From: Palsa-883 sp963826975
GTDB taxonomy: Bacteria > Pseudomonadota > Alphaproteobacteria > Acetobacterales > Acetobacteraceae
Length of the DNA stretch: 64,000 nucleotides
Reading direction: 5' to 3'
NCBI GenBank assembly: GCA_963826975.1
Contig: CAWGZJ010000031.1
Coordinates: forward strand, 1-64,000
Below are positions 38,559 to 47,299 of the stretch, piece by piece. Positions within the stretch are counted from its first letter, which is position 1. Each line of letters begins with the position of its first letter. The notes under the pieces were generated by a model, which worked only from the letters and a program-made list of their open reading frames with translations, had not been told where the DNA came from and did no database searches. The position numbers were made by a program, and so were the translations under genes.

Positions 38559-39770
38559 TCAGATCGCTCCCTTCTTGCGCATGTCCGCGATCTCCGCGTC
38601 CGAGTATCCGACCGAGTGCAGCACTTCATCCGTGCTGGTGCTCGCGTCCGGCGTCGGGATGCGGATGTCCTTGGAGAACCCGGAGATGTTGATCGCCGAG
38701 GCGACCACTTCCTTGGTGCCGACCGCCGGACTCGCCATCTTTCGCGCCATGCCCAGATGTTTCACCTGCGGATCGGCGAACACCTGGTCGATCGTGTAGA
38801 TCGGCCCGCAGGGGATGCCGTTGGCCTCGAACAGCTCGATCCAGTGATTGGCCGGCCTGGTCTTGGTGATCTCGCCGATCGCCGCGTTGATCTCCTTGCG
38901 CGCCTTGCTGCGGCCGATCTGGGTCTTCCATGCCTCCTTGGTCAGCCAGTCCGGCCGCTCGATCGCCTCGCAGAAGCGGGTGAACACGCGCGACGAACTG
39001 GCGGCGATGTTGATGTGGCCGTCGCTGGTCGGGAACACGCCGGTGGGGATGCCCGTTGGGTGATCGTTGCCCGCCTGGCCCGCCACCTCGCCTTCCATCA
39101 GCCAGCGGCTGGCCTGGAAGTCGAGCATGAAGATCTGCGCTTCCAGCAACGAGGTCGTCACCCAGCGGCCAACACCCGTACGCTCACGATCGAAGATCGC
39201 CATCATGCAGCCCAGCGCCAGCAGATTGCCCGCGGTCAGGTCGTCGATCGGAATGCCGACACGCATCGGGCCACGCCCCGGCTCCCCGGTAATCGACATC
39301 AGCCCGCCCATCCCCTGGGCGATCTGATCAACGCCGGCACGCGGCCCATAGGGTCCGTCCTGGCCAAAACCGCTGATGCTGCCATAGACGATGCGCGGGT
39401 TGATCGCCTTCACATCCTCGTACGACACCTTCAGACGATGCTTCACCTGAGCACGCATGTTCTCCAGAATCACGTCCGCGGTCTTCGCCAGCCGCATGAA
39501 CGCCGCATGACCTTCCGGCGTTTTCAGGTTCAACGTGATCGCACGCTTGTTACGGTGCAGGTTCTGAAAATCAAAGCCGTGGCGACGCCCCGCCACATCC
39601 TCGCCTTCGCCGGCCGGCGGCTCGATGCGAATGACGTCGGCGCCCCAGTCGGCGAAATGGCGCACAGCGGTGGGTCCGGCGCGGGCCAGCGTCAGGTCCA
39701 GCACCGTGATGCCATTCAACGGCAGGCGCGTCTCCGTCAACACACTCTTGTCCATCGGACTTTCCGGCAT
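38559..39770 (-). CDS. CaiB/BaiF (type III) CoA-transferase
   Basis: A 403-residue enzyme transferring CoA between acids. LNGITVLDLTLARAGPTAVR and DWGADVIRIEPPAGEGED at the N-terminus, the catalytic-Asp region in PRAGVDQIAQGMGGLMSITG, and PTGVFPTSDGHINIAASS are characteristic. Start chosen at MPESPMDKSV because GGAGGGAAG lies just upstream. It is paired with the enoyl-CoA hydratase gene, suggesting activation then hydration of an unsaturated acid. Confidence 0.92.
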   Translation of the reverse strand: MPESPMDKSVLTETRLPLNGITVLDLTLARAGPTAVRHFADWGADVIRIEPPAGEGEDVAGRRHGFDFQNLHRNKRAITLNLKTPEGHAAFMRLAKTADVILENMRAQVKHRLKVSYEDVKAINPRIVYGSISGFGQDGPYGPRAGVDQIAQGMGGLMSITGEPGRGPMRVGIPIDDLTAGNLLALGCMMAIFDRERTGVGRWVTTSLLEAQIFMLDFQASRWLMEGEVAGQAGNDHPTGIPTGVFPTSDGHINIAASSSRVFTRFCEAIERPDWLTKEAWKTQIGRSKARKEINAAIGEITKTRPANHWIELFEANGIPCGPIYTIDQVFADPQVKHLGMARKMASPAVGTKEVVASAINISGFSKDIRIPTPDASTSTDEVLHSVGYSDAEIADMRKKGAI

Positions 39771-39837
39771 CGAGCTTCCCTCCAACATCCCACCCGATAC
39801 TCCGCCTCCTTGGCCAATCGCTCAAGAGCACCGGGCG

Positions 39838-40136
39838 AAGGAAGGCCGGGGCTTTGCCCCGGACCCCACCAAGGGGCGCTGCCCCTTGGATCCCCGCCAA
39901 GGGCGAAGCCCTTGGAACCCGCCCGTCGTTTGGGGCACGGAAGGGGGGCACTGGGCCGGCCTGGGCCGCTGCCATCACATCGGCCGATTGCCGGTGTGAT
40001 GGCAGCGGCCCAGGCCGGCCCAGTCCCCCCTCCCGTGCCCCAAACAAAATGGATGGATCCCAAAGGCTCCGCCTTTGGTGGGGGTCCAGGGGGCAAAGCC
40101 CCCTGGCGGGTTTCAGGGCAGCGCCCTGACCTTCCT
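39838..40136. repeat. Composite multi-hairpin repeat of about 300 bp
   Basis: A central long palindrome has arms 39928-39979 and 39995-40045 (about 51 bp, almost perfect, including a 30-bp exact core) around a 15-base loop. On both sides are short self-complementary units of the type GGGGCTTTGCCCC, AAGGGGCGCTGCCCCTT, AAGGGCGAAGCCCTT, AAGGCTCCGCCTT, GGGGGCAAAGCCCCC and CAGGGCAGCGCCCTG. No coding sense. It sits between two minus-strand genes. Confidence 0.82.
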
Positions 40137-40140
40137 TCGC

Positions 40141-40967
40141 TCAGGCGGCGCCAGGATACTCGGGATCGGTCACGAATGGATACGGCCCCGGATAGTTCTC
40201 GACATAGGCCGTGTGCGACACGATCCCGTCTGCCTGGGTCCAGCGATGCAACTGGAAGGCGGGCGGCTCGAACAGGAAGGCTCCCGGCGCGTCCGGACGG
40301 AGTTCCAGCTCCACCTGATGCGCGATCGACGGCGCGATCGAGGCGATGGCGTGCGCCACGCGCGCAACGATCGGGCGATGGTGGTGGCCGCAGATGATGC
40401 GTTCCACTTGCTTGTGCCTGGCGATCACTGTGGTGAACGCGGCGGCGTCGCGCAGGTTGATGCGGTCCATGTGCGCGATACCGCATGCGAAGGGCGGATG
40501 GTGCAACGCAACGATGGTCGGCTTGTTCGGCTTGGCCGCCAGCGTGCGGTCGAGAAAGCCAAGCTGCTCGGCGTTCAGCTCGCCGTGCGCGGCGCCGGGC
40601 ACCAGGCTGTCCAGCATCACCAGCCGGACCGGATAGTCATCGATCGCATATTGCACGTAGTGCGGATCGGAGGTCACGCCCGGCAGATGCGCCAGCCCCT
40701 CGCGGAAGGCGACGCGCCGGTCATGGTTGCCGGGAATCACAAACACCGGCATGGGCAGGAATGTGCCGATCAGCCGTGCCACATTGGCGTATTCGGCGTC
40801 CAGGCCACATTCCGTCAGATCGCCGGTGATCACGACGATGTCGGGGCGCGGCTTGAACGCCACGACCGCGCGGAAGGCACGTTCGCGAACACATTGGTTT
40901 CGACCACGCGGTTCGCCGGCTTGCCCGGGGGACGGATATGCAGGTCGGTCATCTGGCAGATCAGCAT
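40141..40967 (-). CDS. Metallophosphoesterase, CpdA-like phosphodiesterase, frameshifted
   Basis: N-terminus in one frame: MLICQMTDLHIRPPGKPANR with the metal-binding D-x-H, then frame loss near 40880 after ETNVFA. The rest reads RAFRAVVAFKPRPDIVVITG (GD motif), VFVIPGNHDRRVAF (GNHD), ALHHPPF and IICGHHHRPI. The motif set is that of class III cyclic-nucleotide phosphodiesterases (CpdA). About 275 residues when joined. Confidence 0.85.
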
Positions 40968-41115
40968 CGGCGCGGCTCCGCATCGGGAAACGAAAATGCC
41001 GGCGCCAAACCGCCGGTCTGTTGCACAGGCGAATGTATCACGGTTGCAAACAGACGCCGAGTGTCACGTTGTAGCGGAGTGTCATGCCACGACGCAGTGT
41101 CACAGGGCGCGGGAC

Positions 41116-43338
41116 TCACGCTTTTTCGACAAACCGGTCGAGCACCCGTTTGGCGCCCGTTTTGTCGAACGCGATATCCAGCCGATCGTCTTCGGCGGCC
41201 GTCACCACACCGTAGCCGAACTTCTGGTGGAACACGCGGCTGCCGACCGGGATCGCCGCGTCGCGCACGGGACGGCCGGGCTGCTCCCACGCCTCGATCA
41301 CCTTGGGGCGGCGCGCCAGCAGCGGGAACTGCGAGCTGAATACTGGCGGCGCCGCCAGCCGCGCGTCGCGCGCCAGCGCGGCGGAACCGCTGCGCGTCAC
41401 CTCGGTTTCCGGCAATTCGTCAAGGAAGCGGCTGGGGATGCTGCTCTGCCAATTGGCGTAGATGCGCCGGTTCGCCGCGTGGCTGACGATCGCGCGCCGC
41501 CGCGCCCGGGTCAGGCCGACATAGGCCAGCCGCCGCTCCTCCTCCAGCGATTTCAGGCCGCCCTCGTCCAGCGAGCGCTGGTTGGGGAACACACCTTCCT
41601 CCCACCCTGGCAGAAACACCGTGTCGAACTCCAACCCCTTGGCGCCGTGCAGCGTCATCAGGCTGACGCGGTCGGCGCCAGACTGCTCGTCGTTTTCCAT
41701 CACCAGGGAGACGTGATCCAGGAACCCCGCGAGCGTTTCGAAATCGGCCAGCGCGCGAACCAGCTCCTTCAGGTTTTCCAGCCGGCCCGGCGCCTCGGGC
41801 GATTTGTCCTGTTCCCACATCGTTGTGTAGCCGCTTTCGTCCAGCAGCGTGGCGACGGTAACCACATGGCCGTCGCGGTCGAGCATTTCCCGCCAGCGTG
41901 CGGCACCGCGCAGCAGTTCGGCGAGCGCCTCCTTCATCTTGCCCTTCAGGCTGCCCTCGGCGACCAGCTTCTGGGCGGCGCCGGTCAGTGGGATGGCGTT
42001 GGCCCGCGCGGTCTCGTGCAGCGCGCGCAGTGCCACCTCGCCGATGCCACGGCGCGGCACGTTGATGATGCGCTCGAACGCCAGGTCGTCGGCGGGCTGC
42101 ACCACCAGGCGCATATAGGCGATGGCGTCGCGGATCTCGGCACGCTCGTAAAAGCGCAGGCCACCGACCACGCGGTAGGGGATGCCGATGTTGATCAGCC
42201 GTTCCTCGAATGCGCGGGTCTGGAAGCCGGCGCGCACCAGGACCGCCATTTCCGCCAGCAATTCACCCGACCGGCGCAGCGATTCGATACGGTCGCCGAC
42301 CATGCGGGCTTCTTCTTCGGAGTCCCACAGGCTGACGACCTCGACCTTGTCGCCGTCGGCGTCCGCGCGGCCGGGATGCAGCGTCTTGCCGAGGCGCCCC
42401 TCGTTGTGCGCGATCAGGCCCGAGGCGGCGGCGAGAATCGGTGCGGTGGAACGATAATTGGCTTCCAATCGGACGATGCGGGCCCCGGGAAAGTCCTTCT
42501 CGAAGCGCAGGATGTTCTCGACCTCGGCGCCGCGCCACGAATAGATCGACTGGTCGTCGTCGCCGACGCAACAGATGTTGTGGTGGCCCTGGGCGAGCAA
42601 CCGCAGCCAGAGGTACTGCACCAGGTTGGTGTCCTGGTATTCGTCCACCAGGATGTAGCGGAATTGCCGGTGGTACTGTGCGAGCACCTCGGGCTGTTCG
42701 CGCAGGATTTCGGTCATGTGCAGCAGCAGGTCGCCGAAATCGGCGGCGTTCAGCGTACGCAACCGGGCCTGATAGGCGGCATACAGCGCGCTGGCTTGGC
42801 CGTTGGCGAAGTCACTGTCCTCATTCTTGGTGATGCGCGCCGGCGTCAGGCCGCGGTCCTTCCAGCGCTGGATGATCGCCATCAGCGCCGGCGGCACCCA
42901 GCGCTTGGTGTCGATCCGTTCCGCCTCCATCACCTGCTTCAGCAGGCGAAGCTGGTCGTCGGCGTCCAGGATGGTGAAGTTCGGCTCCAGCCCCACCAGC
43001 GCCGCGTGCCGGCGCAGCATGCGTGCGCACAGCGCGTGGAAGGTGCCGAGCCACATCCCCTCGACCGGCTGGCCGAGCATGGCGCCGACCCGTTCGCGCA
43101 TCTCGCGCGCCGCCTTGTTGGTGAAGGTGACCGCCAGCACCTGGCTCGGCCAGGCGCGCCTGGTCAGCAGGATGTGGGCGAAGCGGGTGGTCAGCACGCG
43201 GGTCTTTCCGGTGCCGGCGCCGGCCAGCACCAGCAGCGGGCCGTCGATCGTTTCGACGGCGGCGCGCTGCGCAGTATTCAGCCGGGCGAGGTGTTCCCCT
43301 GCATGCTGCCCTGCATGTTCCGGCACATGCTCCACCAC
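41116..43338 (-). CDS. uvrD: ATP-dependent DNA helicase UvrD/PcrA
   Basis: A 740-residue superfamily 1A helicase for nucleotide excision and mismatch repair. Motif I GAGTGKT (about residues 39-45), VTFTNKAAREM (Ia), VDEYQDTN (II), GDDDQSIYSWRGA (III), VRLEANYRST (IV), LMTLHGAKGLEFD (V), and VGLTRARRR (VI) are all present in order. A tudor-like C-terminus is seen (VGSRVFHQKFGYGVV). It lies ten bases downstream of metF on the same strand. Confidence 0.96.
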   Translation of the reverse strand: MVEHVPEHAGQHAGEHLARLNTAQRAAVETIDGPLLVLAGAGTGKTRVLTTRFAHILLTRRAWPSQVLAVTFTNKAAREMRERVGAMLGQPVEGMWLGTFHALCARMLRRHAALVGLEPNFTILDADDQLRLLKQVMEAERIDTKRWVPPALMAIIQRWKDRGLTPARITKNEDSDFANGQASALYAAYQARLRTLNAADFGDLLLHMTEILREQPEVLAQYHRQFRYILVDEYQDTNLVQYLWLRLLAQGHHNICCVGDDDQSIYSWRGAEVENILRFEKDFPGARIVRLEANYRSTAPILAAASGLIAHNEGRLGKTLHPGRADADGDKVEVVSLWDSEEEARMVGDRIESLRRSGELLAEMAVLVRAGFQTRAFEERLINIGIPYRVVGGLRFYERAEIRDAIAYMRLVVQPADDLAFERIINVPRRGIGEVALRALHETARANAIPLTGAAQKLVAEGSLKGKMKEALAELLRGAARWREMLDRDGHVVTVATLLDESGYTTMWEQDKSPEAPGRLENLKELVRALADFETLAGFLDHVSLVMENDEQSGADRVSLMTLHGAKGLEFDTVFLPGWEEGVFPNQRSLDEGGLKSLEEERRLAYVGLTRARRRAIVSHAANRRIYANWQSSIPSRFLDELPETEVTRSGSAALARDARLAAPPVFSSQFPLLARRPKVIEAWEQPGRPVRDAAIPVGSRVFHQKFGYGVVTAAEDDRLDIAFDKTGAKRVLDRFVEKA

Positions 43339-43348
43339 GGGGCGGGGC

Positions 43349-44318
43349 TTACCCGGCCTGCGGCGTCGGTCGCACGCCGAGGATATGGGCGATGGAATAC
43401 GTCAGGTCAGGACGGTTCAGCGTGTAGAAGTGAAACTCGTCGACGCCGTTGGCCTGCAGCAGCCGCACCTGCTCCGCGGTCACCACCGCGGCCACCATGC
43501 GCCGCGTCTCCAGGTCATCGTCCAGCCCGTCGAACATATGCACCAGCCAGCCCGGAATGCTGATGCCGGACAGTGTCGCCATCCGTCGCAGCCCGGCCAG
43601 GTTGGTCACCGGCATGATGCCCGGCACGATCGGTGCGGTGATCCCGGCCGCCAGGCACAGATCGAGGAACCGCAGAATACACCGCGGTGTCGAAGAAGAA
43701 GTTGGTGATCGCCCGAGTGGCGCCGGCATCCAGCTTGCGCTTCAGGTTGTCGAGATCGCCCACCCGCGAGACCGCCTGCGGATGTGGTTCGGGATAGGCG
43801 GCGACCGAGATCTCGAACGGCGCCACGCGCTTCAGCCCGGCCACAAGGTCCACCGCGAAGGCGTAGCCTTGCGGGTGGGGTGCATAGGTTTCCCCGGCCG
43901 GCGCGTCGCCGCGAAGTGCCACGATGTGGCGCACCCCGGCCGCCCAATAGCTGCTGGCGACCGCGTCCACGTCTTCGCGGGTGGCGCCGACGCAGGTCAG
44001 GTGCGCCGCCGGCACCAGGCTGGTCTCCTTCGCCAGGCGGGTGACCGTGGCATGGGTGCGGGCCTGGGTGCTGCCGCCGGCGCCGTAGGTGACCGAGACG
44101 AAGCGGGGCTGCAGGGGTTCCAGCCGGCGGATACAGGCCCAGAGTTGCTGTTCCATCGTGTCGGTTTTGGGCGGCATGAACTCGAACGAGAGCGCCGGCG
44201 CCGTGTGCCCGGCACCGCGTATCGGCAGCGGCCCGAAGCGCGGGCCGGCCAGCCAGCGCTCCAGTGCCGGGGGCGGTGCGGCCGAGACTGCGTCGAAGTT
44301 CAGGACAGCGTCTTGCAT
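43349..44318 (-). CDS. metF: Methylenetetrahydrofolate reductase, frameshifted
   Basis: A flavin-dependent TIM-barrel enzyme reducing 5,10-methylene-THF to 5-methyl-THF for methionine synthesis. Motifs: ALSFEFMPPKTDTMEQQLW (catalytic Glu), PRFVSVTYGAGGSTQARTHA, AHLTCVGATREDVDAV, HIVALRGDAPAGETYAPHPQ and GATRAITNFFFDTAVY. Frame is lost near 43675-43685, and the C-terminal part (ILRFLDLCLAAGI, PIVPGIMPVTNLAGLRRMA, FHFYTLNRPDLTYSI) is one frame away. One base is missing. A GGAAAG site precedes the ATG. Confidence 0.92.
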
Positions 44319-44536
44319 CTGCTTTCCTTCGCTGGTTTCCCTCGCCGGCGCAAGTATTTGCAGGCGCGGGGGGTGGGGTGGTCGCAGCCGGAAGTTGCGA
44401 CGTTTGAGTGGCGCGTCGACGCTGAGGTGGCGGGCGCGGTGGTCGGGCACGGGGGGCCGCGTTCGCGTGGCGCCGGCGGGCGAACCCGGGGGCCTTGCGT
44501 CGGAGGCCTGAATGAGCGCCCCACTCATATCAGGGG
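44319..44536. other. metF upstream region
   Basis: About 220 GC-rich bases between metF and the intron-bearing repeat. On the metF strand a small hairpin (GTCGCA with TGCGAC, loop of nine) lies about 70 bases before the ATG. I could not match a known SAM or SAH riboswitch. Confidence 0.4.
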
Positions 44537-44612
44537 CCGTTACCAGCGGCCGCAAAGATTGACCCACCGATGGTGCCCCCCGTCATACCGGCGAAGGCCG
44601 GTATCCACGACT

Positions 44613-45294
44613 GTGTGCCAGGCATGGCGCTGATCTCGGAGGTGCAAGTCCTCTACGGGCCGATTGGCCGGAACCGTTAGCCGAAGGCAACTGCGTTGCA
44701 GCGATGCAGAGTGGGGAGGAAGCCGGAGGCAAAACTCGGAGCTGACGAACAGGAACCGGATACGAGGCCGGTGCGGTGGGGTAACCCGGCAGTGGACGGG
44801 GAAGCCCAAAGGCCAGTCGGACACGCGCACAGGTAAATCCGGCAGCGCTCGAGGGAAGGATCAGTGTTTTACCCTGGGAGATCTCCCGATCTCTCCAGAC
44901 GATCGGAGCAGGGGGCCGGCGACGGCCTCCGATGGGCCGGGAGAAGTCAGCAGAGGCCATAGTAGTCCGGGCAACCGGGCGAAGGGCTGAATTCGACAAG
45001 CAGGGAGCAGCTTGGACCAATCGATGGACGTGAAGCGGCAGCAAGGCGGCGCGGACCAAGGGGACCTTCTCGACGAAACCCTGAAGGCCGCGTTGCGCCA
45101 CGGCGCCAGCGGGGAAGGCGGAGCCGGACCTGGGGCGACTGAGGAGCCACAAGCGTCTGCGGCATGGGATCATGAACGAGCCTTGACGCGGCAACAAAAT
45201 GCCGCGCTGAACCTTGTCGGAAACCGCCGTGATACGCGATCCGTACGTCCGGTGGTGTGAGAGGGGCGCTCCGCGAGGGGCGCCCCTACTCGAT
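44613..45294 (+). mobile_element. Group II intron, ORF-deleted copy
   Basis: 682 nt, starting GTGTGCCAGGCATGG and ending CTACTCGAT. The first ~400 nt form the domain I-III region and match the full intron at 45316-47223. The 3' end has a 34-nt domain V-like hairpin (45223-45256; ACCGCC pairs with GGTGGT) and a domain VI-like stem (GGGGCG / CGCCCC) with a bulged-A candidate seven bases from the 3' end. The maturase ORF is reduced to an 82-codon in-frame remnant (45012-45260). It lies exactly after CCACGACT in the left arm of a palindromic repeat. Confidence 0.85.
45012..45260 (+). pseudogene. Maturase remnant of ORF-deleted group II intron
   Basis: The first ~59 residues (MDQSMDVKRQQGGADQGDL to ERALTR) correspond to the N-terminus of the maturase at 45350-46825. 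They are joined through a short QQN linker to its last 20 residues (AALNLVGNRRDTRSVRPVV). About 1.23 kb, the whole reverse transcriptase and maturase core, is gone. The deletion keeps frame. Confidence 0.8.
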
Positions 45295-45315
45295 TTCTTT
45301 GTTGCGACGAAGACA

Positions 45316-47223
45316 ATCGAGTAGGGACGCCCCTCGCGGAGCGCCCCTCTCACACCACCGGGCGTACGGATCGCGTACCACGGCGGTTTCCGACAAGGTT
45401 GAGTGCGGCATGATGGTCGGCCAGCCGGGTCAACCCGAGCGCGTCGAACCACGCGATGGGCATGGCCTGCTTGGCCTGCTGGCTGTCGGTCAGGCGCCAC
45501 CATCCCTTTCCCGACGAGGCCAGTTTCAGGGCGTTGCCCCGCGTCACGCCGTTCCCGATCAGAAACCTGACCATCGTGCGGACGAGCTTACAGCGCTTGA
45601 GCTCCACGCAACGCAGCTTGCGACGGAGCCATCCGTCGAGGTCGCGCAGCGCGCTCTTGCACTGGGCGTGGCGATAGTACGTCACCCAGCCCACGGTGAA
45701 GCGGTTCGCCTGCTCGATCATCCGCTCCAGCGGGCAGTCGCCCCGGTTGCGGCGCGTGATCTCCCGCAGGCGGTCCTTGGCGCGGGCCAGACTTTTGCGC
45801 CCGATACCAAGCGTGCCTCCCCTGCCCAGCCGGTGGCCGAGGAACTGACGTTCCCCGACCGGAGCGACTGCGCTCTTCTGCCGGTTGACCTTGAGCCGGA
45901 GCTTGTCCTCCAGGAACGACGTCACCGACGCCATCACCCGCTCGCCCGCCGCTTGCGACCGCACATAGATATTGCAATCGTCGGCGTAACGGCAGAAGCG
46001 GTGTCCCCGGCGTTCCAACTCCTTGTCCAGGTCGTCCAGCAGCAGATTGGACAGCCGTGGCGACAGCGGGCCGCCCTGGGGCGTGCCCTCGTGCCGTTCG
46101 TTGCACACACCGTCTGTCATCATGCCGGCCTGCAAGAAGCGCCGGATGATGCGCAGCAGGCGCTTGTCGCCGATGCGCCGCGCCAGGCGGGACATCAGAA
46201 TGTCGTGGTTGACCCGATCGAAGAACTTCTCGAGGTCCAGGTCCACGACGATCTCATACCCGTCGGCCACGTATTCCCGGGCCTGTCGCAGCGCGTCATG
46301 TGCGCCGCGTCCGGGACGGAAGCCGAAGCTCGATGCCGAAAACGTCGGGTCGAGCAACGGTTCCAGGGTCTGCGCGATCGCCTGCTGCACCAGACGATCC
46401 ACCACCGTAGGGATGCCCAACTGGCGCATCCCGCCGCCCGGCTTGGGGATTTGCACCCCACGCACAGGCTGCGGCTGGTAGCTGCCGTCCAGCAAACTTG
46501 CAATCAGCGCTTCGCGGTTGCCGGCGATCCACGCAAGCAGCTCGGTGACATCCATCCCGTCCACCCCCGCCGCGCCGTCATTCGCCTTCACCCGTTTGTA
46601 GGCTCGGTTCAGGTTCGCCGAGCCGGTCACTTCCTCCATCAGATGCCGCGTCAAGGCTCGTTCCTGCGACCATGCCGCAGACGCTTGTGGCTCCTCGCTT
46701 GCTCCAGGTCCGGTTCCGCCTTCCCCGGTTGCGCCGTGGCGCAGCGCAGCCATCAGGGCCTCGTCGAGAAGGTCCCTTTGGTCCGCACCGCCTTGCTGCC
46801 GCTTCACGTCCATCGAACGGTCCAAGCTGCTCCTTGCTTGTCGAATTCGGCCCTTCGCCCGGTTGCTCGAACTACTATGGCCTCGGCTGACTTCTCCGCA
46901 CCCGTCGAGAACCGTCGCCGGCCCCCTGCTCCGATCGTCGGGAGAAATGCGGAGATCTCCCAGGGTAAGACACTGATCCTTCCCTCGGCCGCTGCCGGAT
47001 TTACCTGTGCGCGTGTCCGCTTGGCTTTTGGGCGTTCCCGTCCACTGCCGGGTTACCCCACCGCACCAGCCTGGTATCCGATGTCTGTTCGTCAGCTCCG
47101 AGTTTTGCCTCCGGCTTCCTCCCCACCTGCCTCGCGGCAGAGCAGTTGCCTTCGGCTAACGGTTCCGGCCAATCGGCCCGTAGAGGACTTGCACCTCCAA
47201 GATCAGCGCCATGCCTGGCACAC
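45316..47223 (-). mobile_element. Group II intron, full-length with maturase
   Basis: 1908 nt on the minus strand, with the 5' end GTGTGCC at 47223 and the 3' end CTACTCGAT at 45316. It has the same 5' region, domain V- and VI-like hairpins as the shorter copy on the plus strand. The 5' exon is CCACGACT in the right arm of the palindromic repeat, identical to the 5' exon of the other copy. The 3' exon begins with T in both. Confidence 0.9.
45350..46825 (-). CDS. ltrA: Group II intron-encoded reverse transcriptase/maturase
   Basis: A 491-residue intron-encoded protein. RT motifs in order: RVKANDGAAGVDGMD, RGVQIPKPGGGMRQLGIPTV, SSFGFRPGRGAHDAL, VVDLDLEKFFDRVNHD, GTPQGGPLSPRLSNLLLDDL and the catalytic FCRYADDCNIYV. 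A group II maturase domain follows (RMIEQANRFTVGWVTYYRHA). The C-terminus runs into domain V. No obvious HNH endonuclease domain is present. It splices its own intron and could mobilise the ORF-deleted copy in trans. Confidence 0.93.
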   Translation of the reverse strand: MDRSMDVKRQQGGADQRDLLDEALMAALRHGATGEGGTGPGASEEPQASAAWSQERALTRHLMEEVTGSANLNRAYKRVKANDGAAGVDGMDVTELLAWIAGNREALIASLLDGSYQPQPVRGVQIPKPGGGMRQLGIPTVVDRLVQQAIAQTLEPLLDPTFSASSFGFRPGRGAHDALRQAREYVADGYEIVVDLDLEKFFDRVNHDILMSRLARRIGDKRLLRIIRRFLQAGMMTDGVCNERHEGTPQGGPLSPRLSNLLLDDLDKELERRGHRFCRYADDCNIYVRSQAAGERVMASVTSFLEDKLRLKVNRQKSAVAPVGERQFLGHRLGRGGTLGIGRKSLARAKDRLREITRRNRGDCPLERMIEQANRFTVGWVTYYRHAQCKSALRDLDGWLRRKLRCVELKRCKLVRTMVRFLIGNGVTRGNALKLASSGKGWWRLTDSQQAKQAMPIAWFDALGLTRLADHHAALNLVGNRRGTRSVRPVV

Positions 47224-47299
47224 AGTCGTGGATGCCGGCCTGCGCCGGCATGACGGGGGGCACGGCGGAAGGTTCGATCATTCGGACGGCTGGTATCAC

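Larger units (their letters stand above)
44537..47299. repeat. ATACCA-family palindromic element split by two group II introns
   Basis: Left outer end TTACCAGCGGCCGCAAAGAT, left arm CCGTCATACCGGCGAAGGCC... to CCACGACT (44612). Right arm begins AGTCGTGGATGCCGGCC (47224) and runs through CGGCATGACGGGGGG to the end CGGACGGCTGGTATCAC. Between the arms only the 21-nt loop (45295-45315) remains; the rest is intron. The loop differs at three positions from the empty copy at 18233-18253. Confidence 0.85.

Noticed and set aside
39838..40136. Integron or attC array interpretation of the multi-hairpin repeat
   Set aside because: No integrase, no attC core sites and no cassette ORFs are present.
40075..43563. 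1162-codon open frame on the plus strand antisense to uvrD and metF
   Set aside because: It mirrors the well-conserved minus-strand uvrD gene, has no recognisable domain, and is rich in His/Arg/Gln as expected from the complement of GC-rich coding sequence.
44319..44536. SAM/SAH riboswitch upstream of metF
   Set aside because: Only a small generic hairpin (GTCGCA/TGCGAC) was found. I could not match the conserved core of any known class, so it is not claimed.
44613..45294. Interpretation of the shorter intron as a small ordinary gene (82-codon ORF)
   Set aside because: The ORF consists only of the two ends of the neighbouring maturase and sits inside a recognisable intron frame.
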